From: Castellaniella sp036379515
GTDB lineage: Bacteria > Pseudomonadota > Gammaproteobacteria > Burkholderiales > Burkholderiaceae_B
Reading direction: 5' to 3'
Assembly (NCBI RefSeq): GCF_036379515.1
Contig: NZ_DASVGN010000011.1
Location: 62,001-126,000, forward strand
DNA length: 64,000 nt
Every line of letters begins with the position of its first letter. Position 1 is the first letter of the stretch. The notes under the pieces are model-generated. The model searched no databases and was not told where the DNA came from. It worked only from the letters and a program-made list of their open reading frames with translations. This document shows, piece after piece, positions 32,440 to 40,958 of the stretch. Both the position numbers and the translations under genes were made by a program.

Positions 32440-33012
32440 TCAGGAGGGTGATTTGTGCTTCAACGGGCGCGAGGCCGTGCGGCTCGAGGCTGCCGCCTTG
32501 CGAGGGGCAGCCTTGCGCGCCGACGCTTTGGGTTTCGCAGCCGGCTGCGCCGCTGCCTGGGCTGCATCCGCGACACCTTGCAGGCTGGCCGTCGTGGCCG
32601 CCGCCAGGTCATCGAACTGTTGTTGAATCAGTTTCCACCAGTCTTCGGCCGCCTGTGAGCCTGGAGCAGAAGCACCTTGTGCGCTCGCCTCGGAGCGTGC
32701 AGCCCCCTGCCCGGCAAAGGATTTGAGCGTGGCCAGCGTGCTGCGCTGGATCTCGAGCCCCTGAATCGTGTTGGCCAACATGGTGGCATTCAGCTGCAGC
32801 CAGTTCTGGACCGTTTGCAGTTCGCGAATGCGTTGATCAAGGTCTTCGAGTGACATGGGAGGCATGACGGCGGCATCCAGGCGCCCCGCACCGGCCATGT
32901 TCTGCCAGGCCTGGCGCATCATCTCGAGCCCGGCAAACAGCGGGTTCTTCGCGGCCTCACCCTGCTGACCAAAGCCAGGGAGCACGAAAGGATTGCTTTT
33001 TTCTTGTGCCAT
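32440..33012 (-). CDS. phaM: PhaM-type PHA granule regulatory protein
   Basis: Protein of 190 residues. The N-terminal part (NPLFAGLEMMRQAWQNM) and the central LNATMLANTIQGLEIQRSTLATLKSFAG are phasin-like amphipathic helices. The C-terminal tail is Ala/Lys/Arg/Pro-rich (AQPAAKPKASARKAAP...KHKS), resembling histone-H1-like DNA-binding tails. PhaM of Ralstonia eutropha activates PHB synthase and tethers granules to the nucleoid, and this domain order matches. PHB synthase genes are not in this window. Confidence 0.8.
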   Translation of the reverse strand: MAQEKSNPFVLPGFGQQGEAAKNPLFAGLEMMRQAWQNMAGAGRLDAAVMPPMSLEDLDQRIRELQTVQNWLQLNATMLANTIQGLEIQRSTLATLKSFAGQGAARSEASAQGASAPGSQAAEDWWKLIQQQFDDLAAATTASLQGVADAAQAAAQPAAKPKASARKAAPRKAAASSRTASRPLKHKSPS

Positions 33013-33049
33013 GGAAGTGTCTCCGCCGGCACGGTGCCGGCACTGTGAT

Positions 33050-33892
33050 CTAGGAGGAAACAGAGCCCGACACCCCCTGCAATCGACGCCGAAGAGAATC
33101 GAGAATGCAAAGCTCCGCCTCTAGTGTAAAGGCGCCATGAAGGATCATGTCCCAGAGTTCGGACAGGTCGACACAGCGAAATTCCAGCACTTCGCCATCC
33201 AGGTTCTTAGGGACGGCACCCGCATCGAGCACGCAATCGCTCAGGAGCACGTTCTCGACCTGGTAACCGTCGTCCAGGCGACGACGCATGCGTAGTACGG
33301 TTCGCAGGGGATCGTGAGCCGCCAACGCCACGGCTGGCAGGCCCGCTTCTTCATGGCTTTCGCGCAGCAAGGCCGTGTCGGGGTCTTCGCCCGCCGCCAC
33401 GAGCCCGCCGGACAAGGTATCCCAAAGCCCCGGATCGGTCGATTTGTTCAAGGCCCGGCGGGCGACCCACAGACGCCCATCGGGTGCCCAACCGTTGAGG
33501 TGCACCGCTTGTGTGAGCAAGCCCAACGGACGCACGGCACCACGCTCGATGCGCGCCAGCACGCGGCCCTCGGCCACCACATCGATGAGTTCGTCGCGCC
33601 AGGCGCGAATGCAACCCGCCAGCTGCAGCGCCTGCGCCACACTTTGCAACACGGCATCAAGGCCCAGGCGTTTGGCCACCGCGGCACGAAAATGAACGGC
33701 TTCGTTCTCGACATCGACCCCAGGAAGCGCACGAACCGCCGCGAGAGGCGTCGGCGCGATCCAGCCCCCGACCCGTCCCGCAATCGTCACGGGCCGCGCC
33801 CCCGCCGGCGGAAGCTGCTGCGCACGGCGCACCAAACGGGCGCTGCGCACAATGAGGTCATCCAGGGCGAAGGCAGTGGAGGTCGAATCCAT
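33050..33892 (-). CDS. Nudix hydrolase (DUF4743-containing)
   Basis: Protein of about 280 residues with an N-terminal DUF4743-like domain and a C-terminal Nudix domain. The Nudix box is GGLVAAGEDPDTALLRESHEEAGL. It fits GX5EX7REUXEEXGU, except that Ser occupies the first hydrophobic position. A related C-terminal pattern occurs in thiamine-pyrophosphokinase-associated Nudix proteins of plants and yeast. The natural substrate is unknown. ATG at 33892 is preferred over one eight codons upstream. A short GC-rich stem at 33025-33041 separates it from phaM. Confidence 0.82.
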   Translation of the reverse strand: MDSTSTAFALDDLIVRSARLVRRAQQLPPAGARPVTIAGRVGGWIAPTPLAAVRALPGVDVENEAVHFRAAVAKRLGLDAVLQSVAQALQLAGCIRAWRDELIDVVAEGRVLARIERGAVRPLGLLTQAVHLNGWAPDGRLWVARRALNKSTDPGLWDTLSGGLVAAGEDPDTALLRESHEEAGLPAVALAAHDPLRTVLRMRRRLDDGYQVENVLLSDCVLDAGAVPKNLDGEVLEFRCVDLSELWDMILHGAFTLEAELCILDSLRRRLQGVSGSVSS

Positions 33893-33987
33893 GCGGTGAT
33901 TGTAGTGGAACCACAAAGGGGATTGGTAAAAACCCGGAAAACCCCGGAAATGGAGCGCGTCCAGCCTGTACAGGGCGCGTCCTTCGC

Positions 33988-33993
33988 TATAAT
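33988..33993 (+). promoter_or_regulatory. Likely -10 element of the oxidase cluster promoter
   Basis: Consensus TATAAT in the 258-base gap between the Nudix gene and coxB, about 157 bases before the coxB ATG. The -35 region is poor (the best hexamer TGTACA is only 15 bases upstream), so an activator or extended contacts may be needed. The rest of the gap shows no gene. Confidence 0.45.
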
Positions 33994-34150
33994 CCCCTGC
34001 AAGCTTATAAGGAAATCACAGGCTCGGGCGCCAGCGCCCGCTCGAAGGCCTGATGATCCGATGATGTGTGTTCTGGGCTCGTCGCCCTTTCGCCGCTGTC
34101 CGACGAAGGTCAACCTGTCCCCGGAAACACACTACAACCAGAGGGACAGC

Positions 34151-35320
34151 ATGAAGATGGTCAGAGGGTTGTTGGGCATGGTCGCGTGGTTCTGGGCGAC
34201 GCTTGCGGTGGCCGAAGTCAAAGACATGCCGGGCGGGCCGAAGGTCGATCAGCTCAACCTGCCTTGGGGTGTCACCCCTATTGCGCACGACATCTATGAC
34301 CTGAACTGGATGATCATGATCATCTGTACGGTCATCTTCATCGGCGTGTTCGGCACGATGCTTTATTCCATCATCGTGCACCGAAAGTCCAAGGGCTTCA
34401 AACCAGCCAAGTTCGAAGAAAACATGGCAGTCGAACTTGCCTGGACCATCGTCCCCTTCCTCATCATCGTCAGCATGGCCATTCCGTCCACACGCACGGT
34501 CGTGTCCATGAAAGACACCAGCAGCGCCGACCTGACCGTCAAGGTCACGGGCTATCAATGGAAATGGGGCTACGAATACCTCGATGGCCCGGCCGCCGGG
34601 GTGCACTTCCTGTCCAATCTGTCGACGCCCGAAGCGCAGATCAACAACCTGGAACCCAAGAGCAACACCTACCTGATGGAAGTTGATCACCCGCTAGTGG
34701 TCCCCGTTAACAAAAAAGTCCGCGTCATCGTCACGGCTGACGACGTGATTCACTCCTGGGCGGTCCCCGATTTCGGCGTCAAACAGGACGCCATTCCCGG
34801 CTATTTGCGTGACACCTGGTTCCGCGCCGAAAAGGTCGGCACCTACCGCGGTCAATGTTCTGAGCTCTGCGGCAAGAACCACGCGTACATGCCTATCGTG
34901 GTCGAGGTCAAGTCAGACGCTGACTATGCGCAGTGGGCCAAGCAGCAAAAGGCCGCCATGGCCGCCGCCACCGAAGACCCCAACAAGACCTGGAGCAAAG
35001 AAGACCTCATCGCCAAGGGGAAAGAAGTCTTCACCACCACCTGTGTCGCCTGCCACCAGGCCAACGGCATGGGCATCCCGGGCACGTTCCCGGCGCTGAA
35101 CGGCGACACGAAATTCGTGCTGGCTCCCATGAAAGGCCAGATCCTGACCGAACTCAACGGCCATCCGGGGACGGCCATGCCGGCCTTCCGCGACCAGCTC
35201 TCCGATACTCAGCTGGCAGCCGTCATCACTTACACCCGCAACGCCTGGGACAACGCCGGCAAGGGGCCAGACCCCGTCGTGCAGCCCAAAGACGTGCTGG
35301 CCCTGCGCGGGTCGCACTGA
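34151..35320 (+). CDS. coxB: Cytochrome c oxidase subunit II with fused cytochrome c (caa3-type)
   Basis: Membrane-anchored subunit of 389 residues that receives electrons at the CuA site. It has a signal/leader sequence and two transmembrane helices (about 52-75 and 92-115). CuA ligands are H201 (HSWAVPDFG), C236, E238, C240, H244 and M247 in CSELCGKNHAYMP. A C-terminal cytochrome c domain follows with CVACH (298-302) and a Met ligand near GTAMPAF. GAGGGACAGC precedes the ATG. A long upstream open frame is antisense to the Nudix gene and is not used. Confidence 0.96.
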   Translation: MKMVRGLLGMVAWFWATLAVAEVKDMPGGPKVDQLNLPWGVTPIAHDIYDLNWMIMIICTVIFIGVFGTMLYSIIVHRKSKGFKPAKFEENMAVELAWTIVPFLIIVSMAIPSTRTVVSMKDTSSADLTVKVTGYQWKWGYEYLDGPAAGVHFLSNLSTPEAQINNLEPKSNTYLMEVDHPLVVPVNKKVRVIVTADDVIHSWAVPDFGVKQDAIPGYLRDTWFRAEKVGTYRGQCSELCGKNHAYMPIVVEVKSDADYAQWAKQQKAAMAAATEDPNKTWSKEDLIAKGKEVFTTTCVACHQANGMGIPGTFPALNGDTKFVLAPMKGQILTELNGHPGTAMPAFRDQLSDTQLAAVITYTRNAWDNAGKGPDPVVQPKDVLALRGSH

Positions 35321-35392
35321 TCCAGGTCACGAAACCAATACGATATTTCCTCGCTCCGCTCACAGGCGGCACGATCCAGGAAGGAGGCATTC

Positions 35393-37024
35393 ATGAGCAG
35401 CGTCACGGTTGATCAAATCCCACCCAGTGTGGGGCACGAAGAACACGCCCACCCCATCCCGCACGGGTGGCGGCGCTGGGTGTTCGCCACGAATCACAAA
35501 GACATCGGGACGATGTACCTGATCTTTTCGTTCTGCATGCTCCTCGAAGGCGGCACGCTCGCCCTCATGCTGCGGACCGAACTCTTCGAACCCGGCCTGC
35601 AGTTCTTCCAGCCGCAGTTCTTCAATCAGCTCACCTCGATGCACGGGCTGATCATGATCTTCGGCGCCATCATGCCGGCCTTCGTGGGTTTCGCCAACTG
35701 GATGATCCCGTTGCAGATCGGGGCCTCCGACATGGCCTTTGCGCGCATGAACAACTTCAGCTTCTGGTTGCTGCCCGTGGGCGCCATCCTGATGACTGCG
35801 TCGTTCTTCGTGCCCGGCGGCGCCAACGCGGCGGGCTGGACCATGTACGCGCCACTGTCGCTGCAGATGGGTCCGGGCATGGACTTCGCGATCTTCGCCA
35901 TCCACATTCTGGGGGCGTCGTCCATCATGGGGGCGATCAACATCATCGTCACCATCCTGAACATGCGCACCCCAAAAATGACGCTGATGAAGATGCCGCT
36001 GTTCTGCTGGGGCTGGCTGGTTACGGCCTACCTGCTGCTGGCCGTGATGCCGGTTCTGGCCGCTGCCGTCACCATGCTGCTCACCGACCGCCACTTCGGC
36101 ACGCACTTCTTCAACGCAGCTGCCGGCGGTGACCCGGTCCTGTATCAGCACATCTTCTGGTTCTTCGGTCACCCCGAGGTCTACATCATGATCCTGCCGG
36201 CCTTCGGGATCGTTTCACACGTCATCCCTGCGTTCGCCCGCAAGAAGCTCTTCGGCTACACCTCCATGGTGTACGCCATCTGCGCCATCGGCATTCTGTC
36301 CTTCCTGGTGTGGGCCCACCACATGTTCACCACGGGCATGCCCGTGACGGCGCAGCTGTTCTTCATGTACTCCACCATGCTGATTTCCATCCCCACGGGG
36401 GTGAAGGTCTTCAACTGGACGGCCACCATCTGGCGCGGTTCGCTCACATTCGAAACCCCCATGCTGTTCGCGATCGGCTTCATCTTCGTGTTCGTGATCG
36501 GCGGCTTTACGGGCCTGATCGTGGCCTCGGCACCAATCGACATCCAGGCACAGGACACCTACTACGTGGTGGCGCACTTTCACTACGTCATGGTGGCGGG
36601 GTCGCTGTTCGGGATGTTCGCGGCCGCCTACTACTGGATGCCCAAATGGACGGGCACCATGTACGACGAGCGCCTGGGCAAGATTCACTTCTGGTCGAGC
36701 ATGATCTCCTTCAACGTGGCGTTCTTCCCCATGCATTTCCTGGGTCTGGCCGGCATGCCACGTCGTTACGCCGACTACGCCGCGCAGTTCACGACCTTTC
36801 ACCAGATCGCCACCATTGGTGCATTCTGGTTCGGGTTCTCGCAGCTGCTGCTGATCTACATCGTGATCAAGGCGGTGCGCGGCCAAGGTGCCAAGGCCCC
36901 GGCCTGCCCCTGGGAAGGCGCCGAGGGCCTCGAATGGACGGTACCGTCGCCTGCGCCGTACCATACGTTCATCACGCCGCCCGACCTGGACGGTACGCCA
37001 CTGGTCATTGAAGGCAGCCACTGA
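35393..37024 (+). CDS. ctaD: Cytochrome c oxidase subunit I
   Basis: Catalytic subunit of 543 residues with twelve transmembrane helices. The low-spin haem ligand is in SMHGLIMIF, the CuB/Tyr region is HPEVYIMILPAFG, the other CuB histidines are in WAHHMFT, and the haem a3/a ligands are in YYVVAHFHYVMV. AAGGAGG precedes the ATG. It follows coxB by 72 bases, and its stop shares one base with the start of a 42-residue assembly protein. Confidence 0.97.
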   Translation: MSSVTVDQIPPSVGHEEHAHPIPHGWRRWVFATNHKDIGTMYLIFSFCMLLEGGTLALMLRTELFEPGLQFFQPQFFNQLTSMHGLIMIFGAIMPAFVGFANWMIPLQIGASDMAFARMNNFSFWLLPVGAILMTASFFVPGGANAAGWTMYAPLSLQMGPGMDFAIFAIHILGASSIMGAINIIVTILNMRTPKMTLMKMPLFCWGWLVTAYLLLAVMPVLAAAVTMLLTDRHFGTHFFNAAAGGDPVLYQHIFWFFGHPEVYIMILPAFGIVSHVIPAFARKKLFGYTSMVYAICAIGILSFLVWAHHMFTTGMPVTAQLFFMYSTMLISIPTGVKVFNWTATIWRGSLTFETPMLFAIGFIFVFVIGGFTGLIVASAPIDIQAQDTYYVVAHFHYVMVAGSLFGMFAAAYYWMPKWTGTMYDERLGKIHFWSSMISFNVAFFPMHFLGLAGMPRRYADYAAQFTTFHQIATIGAFWFGFSQLLLIYIVIKAVRGQGAKAPACPWEGAEGLEWTVPSPAPYHTFITPPDLDGTPLVIEGSH

Positions 37025-37152
37025 TGGATTCGAAGCAAACCCCCGAACAGCGTCGGCGTAACCGCCGCCTGGGACTGGTGCTGGCGCTCGTCGCCGTGGC
37101 ACTCATGGCCTGGACGTTCGTGCGCGCCAACCTGTGGGGGATTACTTCTTGA
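37024..37152 (+). CDS. Cytochrome oxidase small assembly protein
   Basis: A 42-residue protein: basic N-terminus (MDSKQTPEQRRRNRRLG), one transmembrane helix (LVLALVAVALMAWTFV) and a short tail. It begins on the last base of the ctaD stop (TGATG). Short proteins with the same TPEQRRxNxRLG opening lie after ctaD in many Burkholderiales and are annotated as small oxidase assembly proteins. In those genomes ctaG (cox11) normally follows; here the DUF2970 gene follows instead. Confidence 0.75.
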   Translation: MDSKQTPEQRRRNRRLGLVLALVAVALMAWTFVRANLWGITS

Positions 37153-37340
37153 ATCTGTCGGGCCCGTTCTTACGCTCGATTCGCACGGCAGCATGGGCAT
37201 TTCTGGGTTTGCGCAAACGCGCCGGCCATGACGAAGACCTGGCGCACATCCGCCCCGTTCACGTCATTACCGCAGGGTTGCTGCTGGGTTTGGTTTTCGT
37301 CTTATTGCTGATGTTGGCTGTGCACCTGGTGACGGCCTAG
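37149..37340 (+). CDS. DUF2970 membrane protein
   Basis: Protein of about 63 residues with the DUF2970 pattern SIRTAAWAFLGLRKRAGHDEDLAHIRPVHVI and one C-terminal transmembrane helix (AGLLLGLVFVLLLMLAVHLV). A TTG at 37149 overlapping the previous stop (TTGA) with GGGGG eight bases upstream is the preferred start; a GTG at 37134 is the alternative. The family occurs in betaproteobacterial oxidase clusters between ctaG and subunit III. Molecular role unknown. Confidence 0.75.
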   Translation: MNLSGPFLRSIRTAAWAFLGLRKRAGHDEDLAHIRPVHVITAGLLLGLVFVLLLMLAVHLVTA

Positions 37341-37366
37341 CGCTGGATACTGATGAGGAGATCACG

Positions 37367-38242
37367 ATGACAACAGGTCAGATGGCACTTGCCACAAAGG
37401 CCCCCTATTACTACGTTCCCCCACATTCCGTCTACCCGATCCGGGGCAGCATGAGCATGCTGGCCACCCTCTTCGGCGCAGCGCTCTGGGTCAATGACTA
37501 CACGGTGGGGCCTTACCTGTGCATCGCGGGCATCATCTGCCTTCTGCTCACACTCTACGGCTGGTTCGGGGATGCCATCCATGAATCCGAAGGCGGCCTG
37601 AACAGCAAGCGCATCGACGTCTCGTACCGCTGGAGCATGACCTGGTTCATTTTCTCCGAGGTCATGTTCTTCGGAGCGTTCTTTGGCGCACTCTGGTACA
37701 CGCGTGAAGTCTCTACCCCGTGGCTCAGCACGCTCGATTCCCAGACCCTGCTGTGGCCGGGCTTCGCTGGAACCTGGCCCAATCTCGGACCGGCCGGCAT
37801 CATCGCACCGTTCAAGACCGTGAGCCCCTTCTGGCTGCCCACGATCAATACGGCCTTGCTGCTGTCGTCGGCAGCGGCCGTCACCATCGCGCACCATGCA
37901 CTGCGCAAGGCAAACCGCTCCCGCACGCTTTTCTGGCTGGGGCTGGGCATTCTCCTGGGCTTCACCTTCGTGGCCTGCCAGGCCTACGAATACCATGAGG
38001 CCTACACGGAACTCAACCTGCGCTTCACCTCGGGTGCGTTTGGTGCCTTGTTCTTCATGCTGACGGGCTTTCACGGGTTTCACGTCATCATCGGTGCCAC
38101 CATGTTGTCCGTCATCTGGCGGCGTCTGCTGCGCGGCGACTTCACGGCCGACCACCACTTTGGCTTCGAAGGTGCAGCCTGGTACTGGCACTTCGTGGAC
38201 GTGGTCTGGCTGGGCCTGTACGTCTTCGTCTATTGGCTGTAA
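37367..38242 (+). CDS. ctaE: Cytochrome c oxidase subunit III
   Basis: Integral membrane subunit of 291 residues with about seven transmembrane helices. Characteristic segments are TWFIFSEVMFFGAFFGALWYTRE and GFHGFHVIIGATML, and the C-terminal ending WYWHFVDVVWLGLYVFVYWL is the family signature. GAGGAGATCACG precedes the ATG. It closes the first block of the oxidase cluster, and a strong hairpin follows. Confidence 0.96.
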   Translation: MTTGQMALATKAPYYYVPPHSVYPIRGSMSMLATLFGAALWVNDYTVGPYLCIAGIICLLLTLYGWFGDAIHESEGGLNSKRIDVSYRWSMTWFIFSEVMFFGAFFGALWYTREVSTPWLSTLDSQTLLWPGFAGTWPNLGPAGIIAPFKTVSPFWLPTINTALLLSSAAAVTIAHHALRKANRSRTLFWLGLGILLGFTFVACQAYEYHEAYTELNLRFTSGAFGALFFMLTGFHGFHVIIGATMLSVIWRRLLRGDFTADHHFGFEGAAWYWHFVDVVWLGLYVFVYWL

Positions 38243-38250
38243 TGCAACGC

Positions 38251-38280
38251 GTGCTCCTGCGGTCGCCGCAGGAGCACTTC
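38251..38280. terminator. Bidirectional terminator between ctaE and the twin-TM gene
   Basis: GTGCTCCTGCGG-TCG-CCGCAGGAGCAC is a perfect 12-bp stem with a 3-base loop nine bases after the ctaE stop. It lies between two convergent genes. The U-tract is weak (TTC), so termination may rely mainly on stem strength. Confidence 0.7.
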
Positions 38281-38291
38281 AACCCCTGAAG

Positions 38292-38498
38292 TTACCGCAC
38301 CTGAATGCCGGTTGCGTCGATCCAGCCCAAGCCATGGGCGACCAGCAGGAACAGAAACAGCAGAATCGATAGCCCGACCCGCCAAGTCAGCGCCCACACC
38401 ATCCGATCAGACGTTCCGCGGTCTTGCATCAGATAGACCAGCGCTGAACCCAGGCTCGCCAAGACCCCCAGAAACATCACGACAATCAGGATTTTCAT
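38292..38498 (-). CDS. Twin-transmembrane protein (DUF2909)
   Basis: Protein of 68 residues with two hydrophobic helices (KILIVVMFLGVLASLGSALVYL and VGLSILLFLFLLVAHGLGW) separated by a short polar loop, matching DUF2909. Proteins of this type are common in betaproteobacterial oxidase clusters between subunit III and SURF1, and on the opposite strand as here. Function unknown. Its start lies only 34 bases from the divergent SURF1 start. Confidence 0.75.
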   Translation of the reverse strand: MKILIVVMFLGVLASLGSALVYLMQDRGTSDRMVWALTWRVGLSILLFLFLLVAHGLGWIDATGIQVR

Positions 38499-38532
38499 GG
38501 GATTTCCCTGGAAATCTATTCGTAGACCCACA

Positions 38533-39330
38533 ATGACTGCATCACCGACCCGTTCGCACACCAAGGCCCTCGTGGGCATCGTGCTGCTGATTCTGCTGGG
38601 CAGTGTGTGCCTTCAAGCGGGTCGTTGGCAGCTCGGGCGGGCAGGCCAGCGAGAAGCGCTGTCGGCCGCCATGCAGGCAGGGCGCGTAGCGCCCCGCATG
38701 ATACTGGACGCCCAGCACCCCCAAGGGCCCGACTGGCACCCTGCTGCTGCCACTGGCCACTGGCTCAACCAATTTACTGTACTCCTCGACAACCGCAACC
38801 TCCAAGGAGAACCCGGCTTCTGGGTGGCCACGCCGCTGGCACTCACCGCTACGCCCCACACGGCCCTGCTGGTCCTGCGCGGCTGGGTTCCCCGCCCCCT
38901 GCCCCCGGCCACGCTGCCCGACCTGCGCACAGCGGACGGCTCTGTCACGGTGGACGGCACGATGCTCAGCCACGTACCACGCATCTTTGATCTGGGGAGC
39001 ATCACAGGCCACTACGACACCGCTCTGCCTTCCAGCTGGCCAGCTGCCGACGGACACCTCCCAAGAGTCCAAAATCTGGCATTATCTGATCTGCAACGCG
39101 CGACGGGGCTCACGTTCCTGCCAGTGGTGCTGGAACAATCGCCAACGCACGACGCAGGGCTCGTCCAGGACTGGCCGGGTCCCTCGCTCAACGCCACGCA
39201 GAACTACAACTACGCGGGGCAGTGGTTCAGCTTTGCGACCATCGCTCTGCTGGCCGCCGCCTTCATGACGTGGCGCATCTGGCACCCACGCTCTTCACCC
39301 GCTTCACCCAAGGCTCCCCCGACGACATGA
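38533..39330 (+). CDS. SURF1 family oxidase assembly protein
   Basis: Membrane protein of 265 residues with two terminal transmembrane helices flanking a periplasmic domain. Family segments are CLQAGRWQLGRAGQREAL, VLDNRNLQGEPGFWVATPL, LVLRGWVPRP and the C-terminal NYAGQWFSFATIALLAAAFMTWRIW. SURF1 proteins deliver or position haem a during subunit I maturation. The next gene overlaps it by 4 bases (ATGA). Confidence 0.9.
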   Translation: MTASPTRSHTKALVGIVLLILLGSVCLQAGRWQLGRAGQREALSAAMQAGRVAPRMILDAQHPQGPDWHPAAATGHWLNQFTVLLDNRNLQGEPGFWVATPLALTATPHTALLVLRGWVPRPLPPATLPDLRTADGSVTVDGTMLSHVPRIFDLGSITGHYDTALPSSWPAADGHLPRVQNLALSDLQRATGLTFLPVVLEQSPTHDAGLVQDWPGPSLNATQNYNYAGQWFSFATIALLAAAFMTWRIWHPRSSPASPKAPPTT

Positions 39331-39938
39331 CTCCTGCTTCTCCAACGCTTCGCTCCCGCGCCCCCGTCTTCGCCATCTTCTTCATCTGTCTGGCACCGGT
39401 ACTCCTGGCAGTGTTGGCCTACTATGTGCCCTCGCTGGGCCTGCGTTCAGCCGTCAAAACGCATTACGGGCAGCTGATCGAGCCGCAACGCCCCGTGCCG
39501 GCCAATCTGAACGTGCGCGACGAGCAAGGGAAAGCCTTCGATCTGAGCCAGTTCAAGGGCAAGTGGCTGCTCATCAGCACGGGACCGGGCGCCTGTCCCG
39601 AAAGCTGTGTCAAAGGCCTGTTCGTACTGCGTAATTCTCACGCCAGCCAAGGAAAAGACGTCAACCGCATTGAACGCCTCTGGTTTGCAACGGACGACGC
39701 CCCCATCTCACCGGTGCTCCACCACGCCTATGTCGGCACGCACGTCCTGCGGGCCAACCTCAATGCGCTTGAAGCCTGGTTAGTCCCGGGTGCGGCCGAT
39801 CCTGCCGCGGCCTTGGCCACACGCTTGTGGATCGTCGACCCGCTGGGCCACCTGATGATGCAATTTCCCGACACGAACAATCCTGAAGGCGTGCGTGACG
39901 ATATTCGGGCGCTGCTGAAGATCTCGTCCATCGGGTAG
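39327..39938 (+). CDS. SCO-like thioredoxin-fold membrane protein
   Basis: Protein of 203 residues with one N-terminal transmembrane helix (about 13-33) and a periplasmic thioredoxin-like domain. It contains C90-P-E-S-C94, the same CxxxC spacing as the copper site of Sco proteins, after WLLISTGPGA. The C-terminus has ATRLWIVDPLGHLMMQFP. A downstream His equivalent to the Sco copper ligand is not obvious, although H-H-A-Y lies near residue 132. It sits between SURF1 and ctaA, so a role as copper chaperone or thiol reductase for oxidase assembly is likely. Confidence 0.72.
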   Translation: MTPASPTLRSRAPVFAIFFICLAPVLLAVLAYYVPSLGLRSAVKTHYGQLIEPQRPVPANLNVRDEQGKAFDLSQFKGKWLLISTGPGACPESCVKGLFVLRNSHASQGKDVNRIERLWFATDDAPISPVLHHAYVGTHVLRANLNALEAWLVPGAADPAAALATRLWIVDPLGHLMMQFPDTNNPEGVRDDIRALLKISSIG

Positions 39939-39947
39939 GCCGCGCTC

Positions 39948-40958
39948 ATGCTTCGCTCCGTGTTGCGCTACCGCAAACTGGTTTTCCTGACCTGGTTCCT
40001 GACGCTCGACCTCATTATGTTCGGCGCTTTCGTGCGCCTGACGGATTCCGGCCTGGGGTGCCCCGATTGGCCCGGCTGCTATGGCCACTTCAGCCCGCTC
40101 GGGGCCAGCACCCACATCCGTGAAGCACTGGCGGCCATGCCCTACGGCCCCGTCAGCGCATTTCAGGCCTGGATGGAGATGATCCACCGTTACGCGGGCG
40201 CAACGCTGGGCACCCTCATCATCCTCATCACCGTGCTGGCATGGCGCTACCGCCGCACGCTGGCACACGGTCCCGCACTGGCCACCACCCTGCTGGCCAT
40301 GGTGTGCCTGCAGGGCGCCTTCGGCGCCTGGACAGTCACCCACAAGCTCATGCCCGTGGTGGTCAGCACGCACCTGGTGCTGGGAATGGGGCTTTTGGCC
40401 CTCATGACCTGGCTCGCCGCGCGCGAAAAGCCGCATGACGCCGTGCCGGCTTCCGCCATTCACGGTCGGGCCTGGATGATTCTGGGCCTGGCCGTGCTGT
40501 TCCTGCAGATCGCGTTGGGGGGTTGGGTGAGCACCAATTACGCGGCGCTCGCCTGCATGGATTTCCCGACCTGCCACGGGCAGTGGATACCGCCCATGGA
40601 CTTCCGCGACGGCTTCGCTCTGCTGCGCGGCCTGGGCAAGCTGTCCTCGGGTGCCATCATCCCTCAGGACGCTCTGACGGCCATCCATTGGACCCACCGC
40701 AATTTTGCGTTCATCGTGCTCGTCCTGCTCGGGTCACTAGGCTGGCACTGGCGTCGCACCCCCGGACTGGCTGGTCCGGCACGCCTGTTGCTGGCGCTGC
40801 TGGCGTTGCAGCTGTTCACAGGACTCACCACAATTTTCTTCCAATGGCCGCTGGTCATCGCCGTGATGCACAATGGAGGGGCCGCAGGCCTGGTCCTGGT
40901 AAGCGTCACGCTGCTGTGGCGGCTATCCAGAGCCGGAAAACCCCAGGGACAACCATGA
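39948..40958 (+). CDS. ctaA: Haem A synthase (COX15/CtaA)
   Basis: Integral membrane enzyme of 336 residues converting haem O to haem A. Eight hydrophobic helices are visible. FGAFVRLTDSGLGCPDWPGCYG contains the loop cysteine pair. EMIHRYAGATLG and IHWTHRNFAF carry haem-ligand histidines. It starts nine bases after the SCO-like gene and overlaps ctaB by 4 bases. Confidence 0.95.
   Translation: MLRSVLRYRKLVFLTWFLTLDLIMFGAFVRLTDSGLGCPDWPGCYGHFSPLGASTHIREALAAMPYGPVSAFQAWMEMIHRYAGATLGTLIILITVLAWRYRRTLAHGPALATTLLAMVCLQGAFGAWTVTHKLMPVVVSTHLVLGMGLLALMTWLAAREKPHDAVPASAIHGRAWMILGLAVLFLQIALGGWVSTNYAALACMDFPTCHGQWIPPMDFRDGFALLRGLGKLSSGAIIPQDALTAIHWTHRNFAFIVLVLLGSLGWHWRRTPGLAGPARLLLALLALQLFTGLTTIFFQWPLVIAVMHNGGAAGLVLVSVTLLWRLSRAGKPQGQP

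Noticed and set aside
33025..33041. GC-rich stem between the Nudix gene and phaM as a terminator
   Set aside because: Only a 7-bp stem without a U-tract; position alone does not support termination.
33314..34150. N-terminal extension of coxB by 279 codons
   Set aside because: It crosses the Nudix gene in antisense and lacks similarity; the ATG at 34151 gives a normal leader peptide and has a ribosome site.
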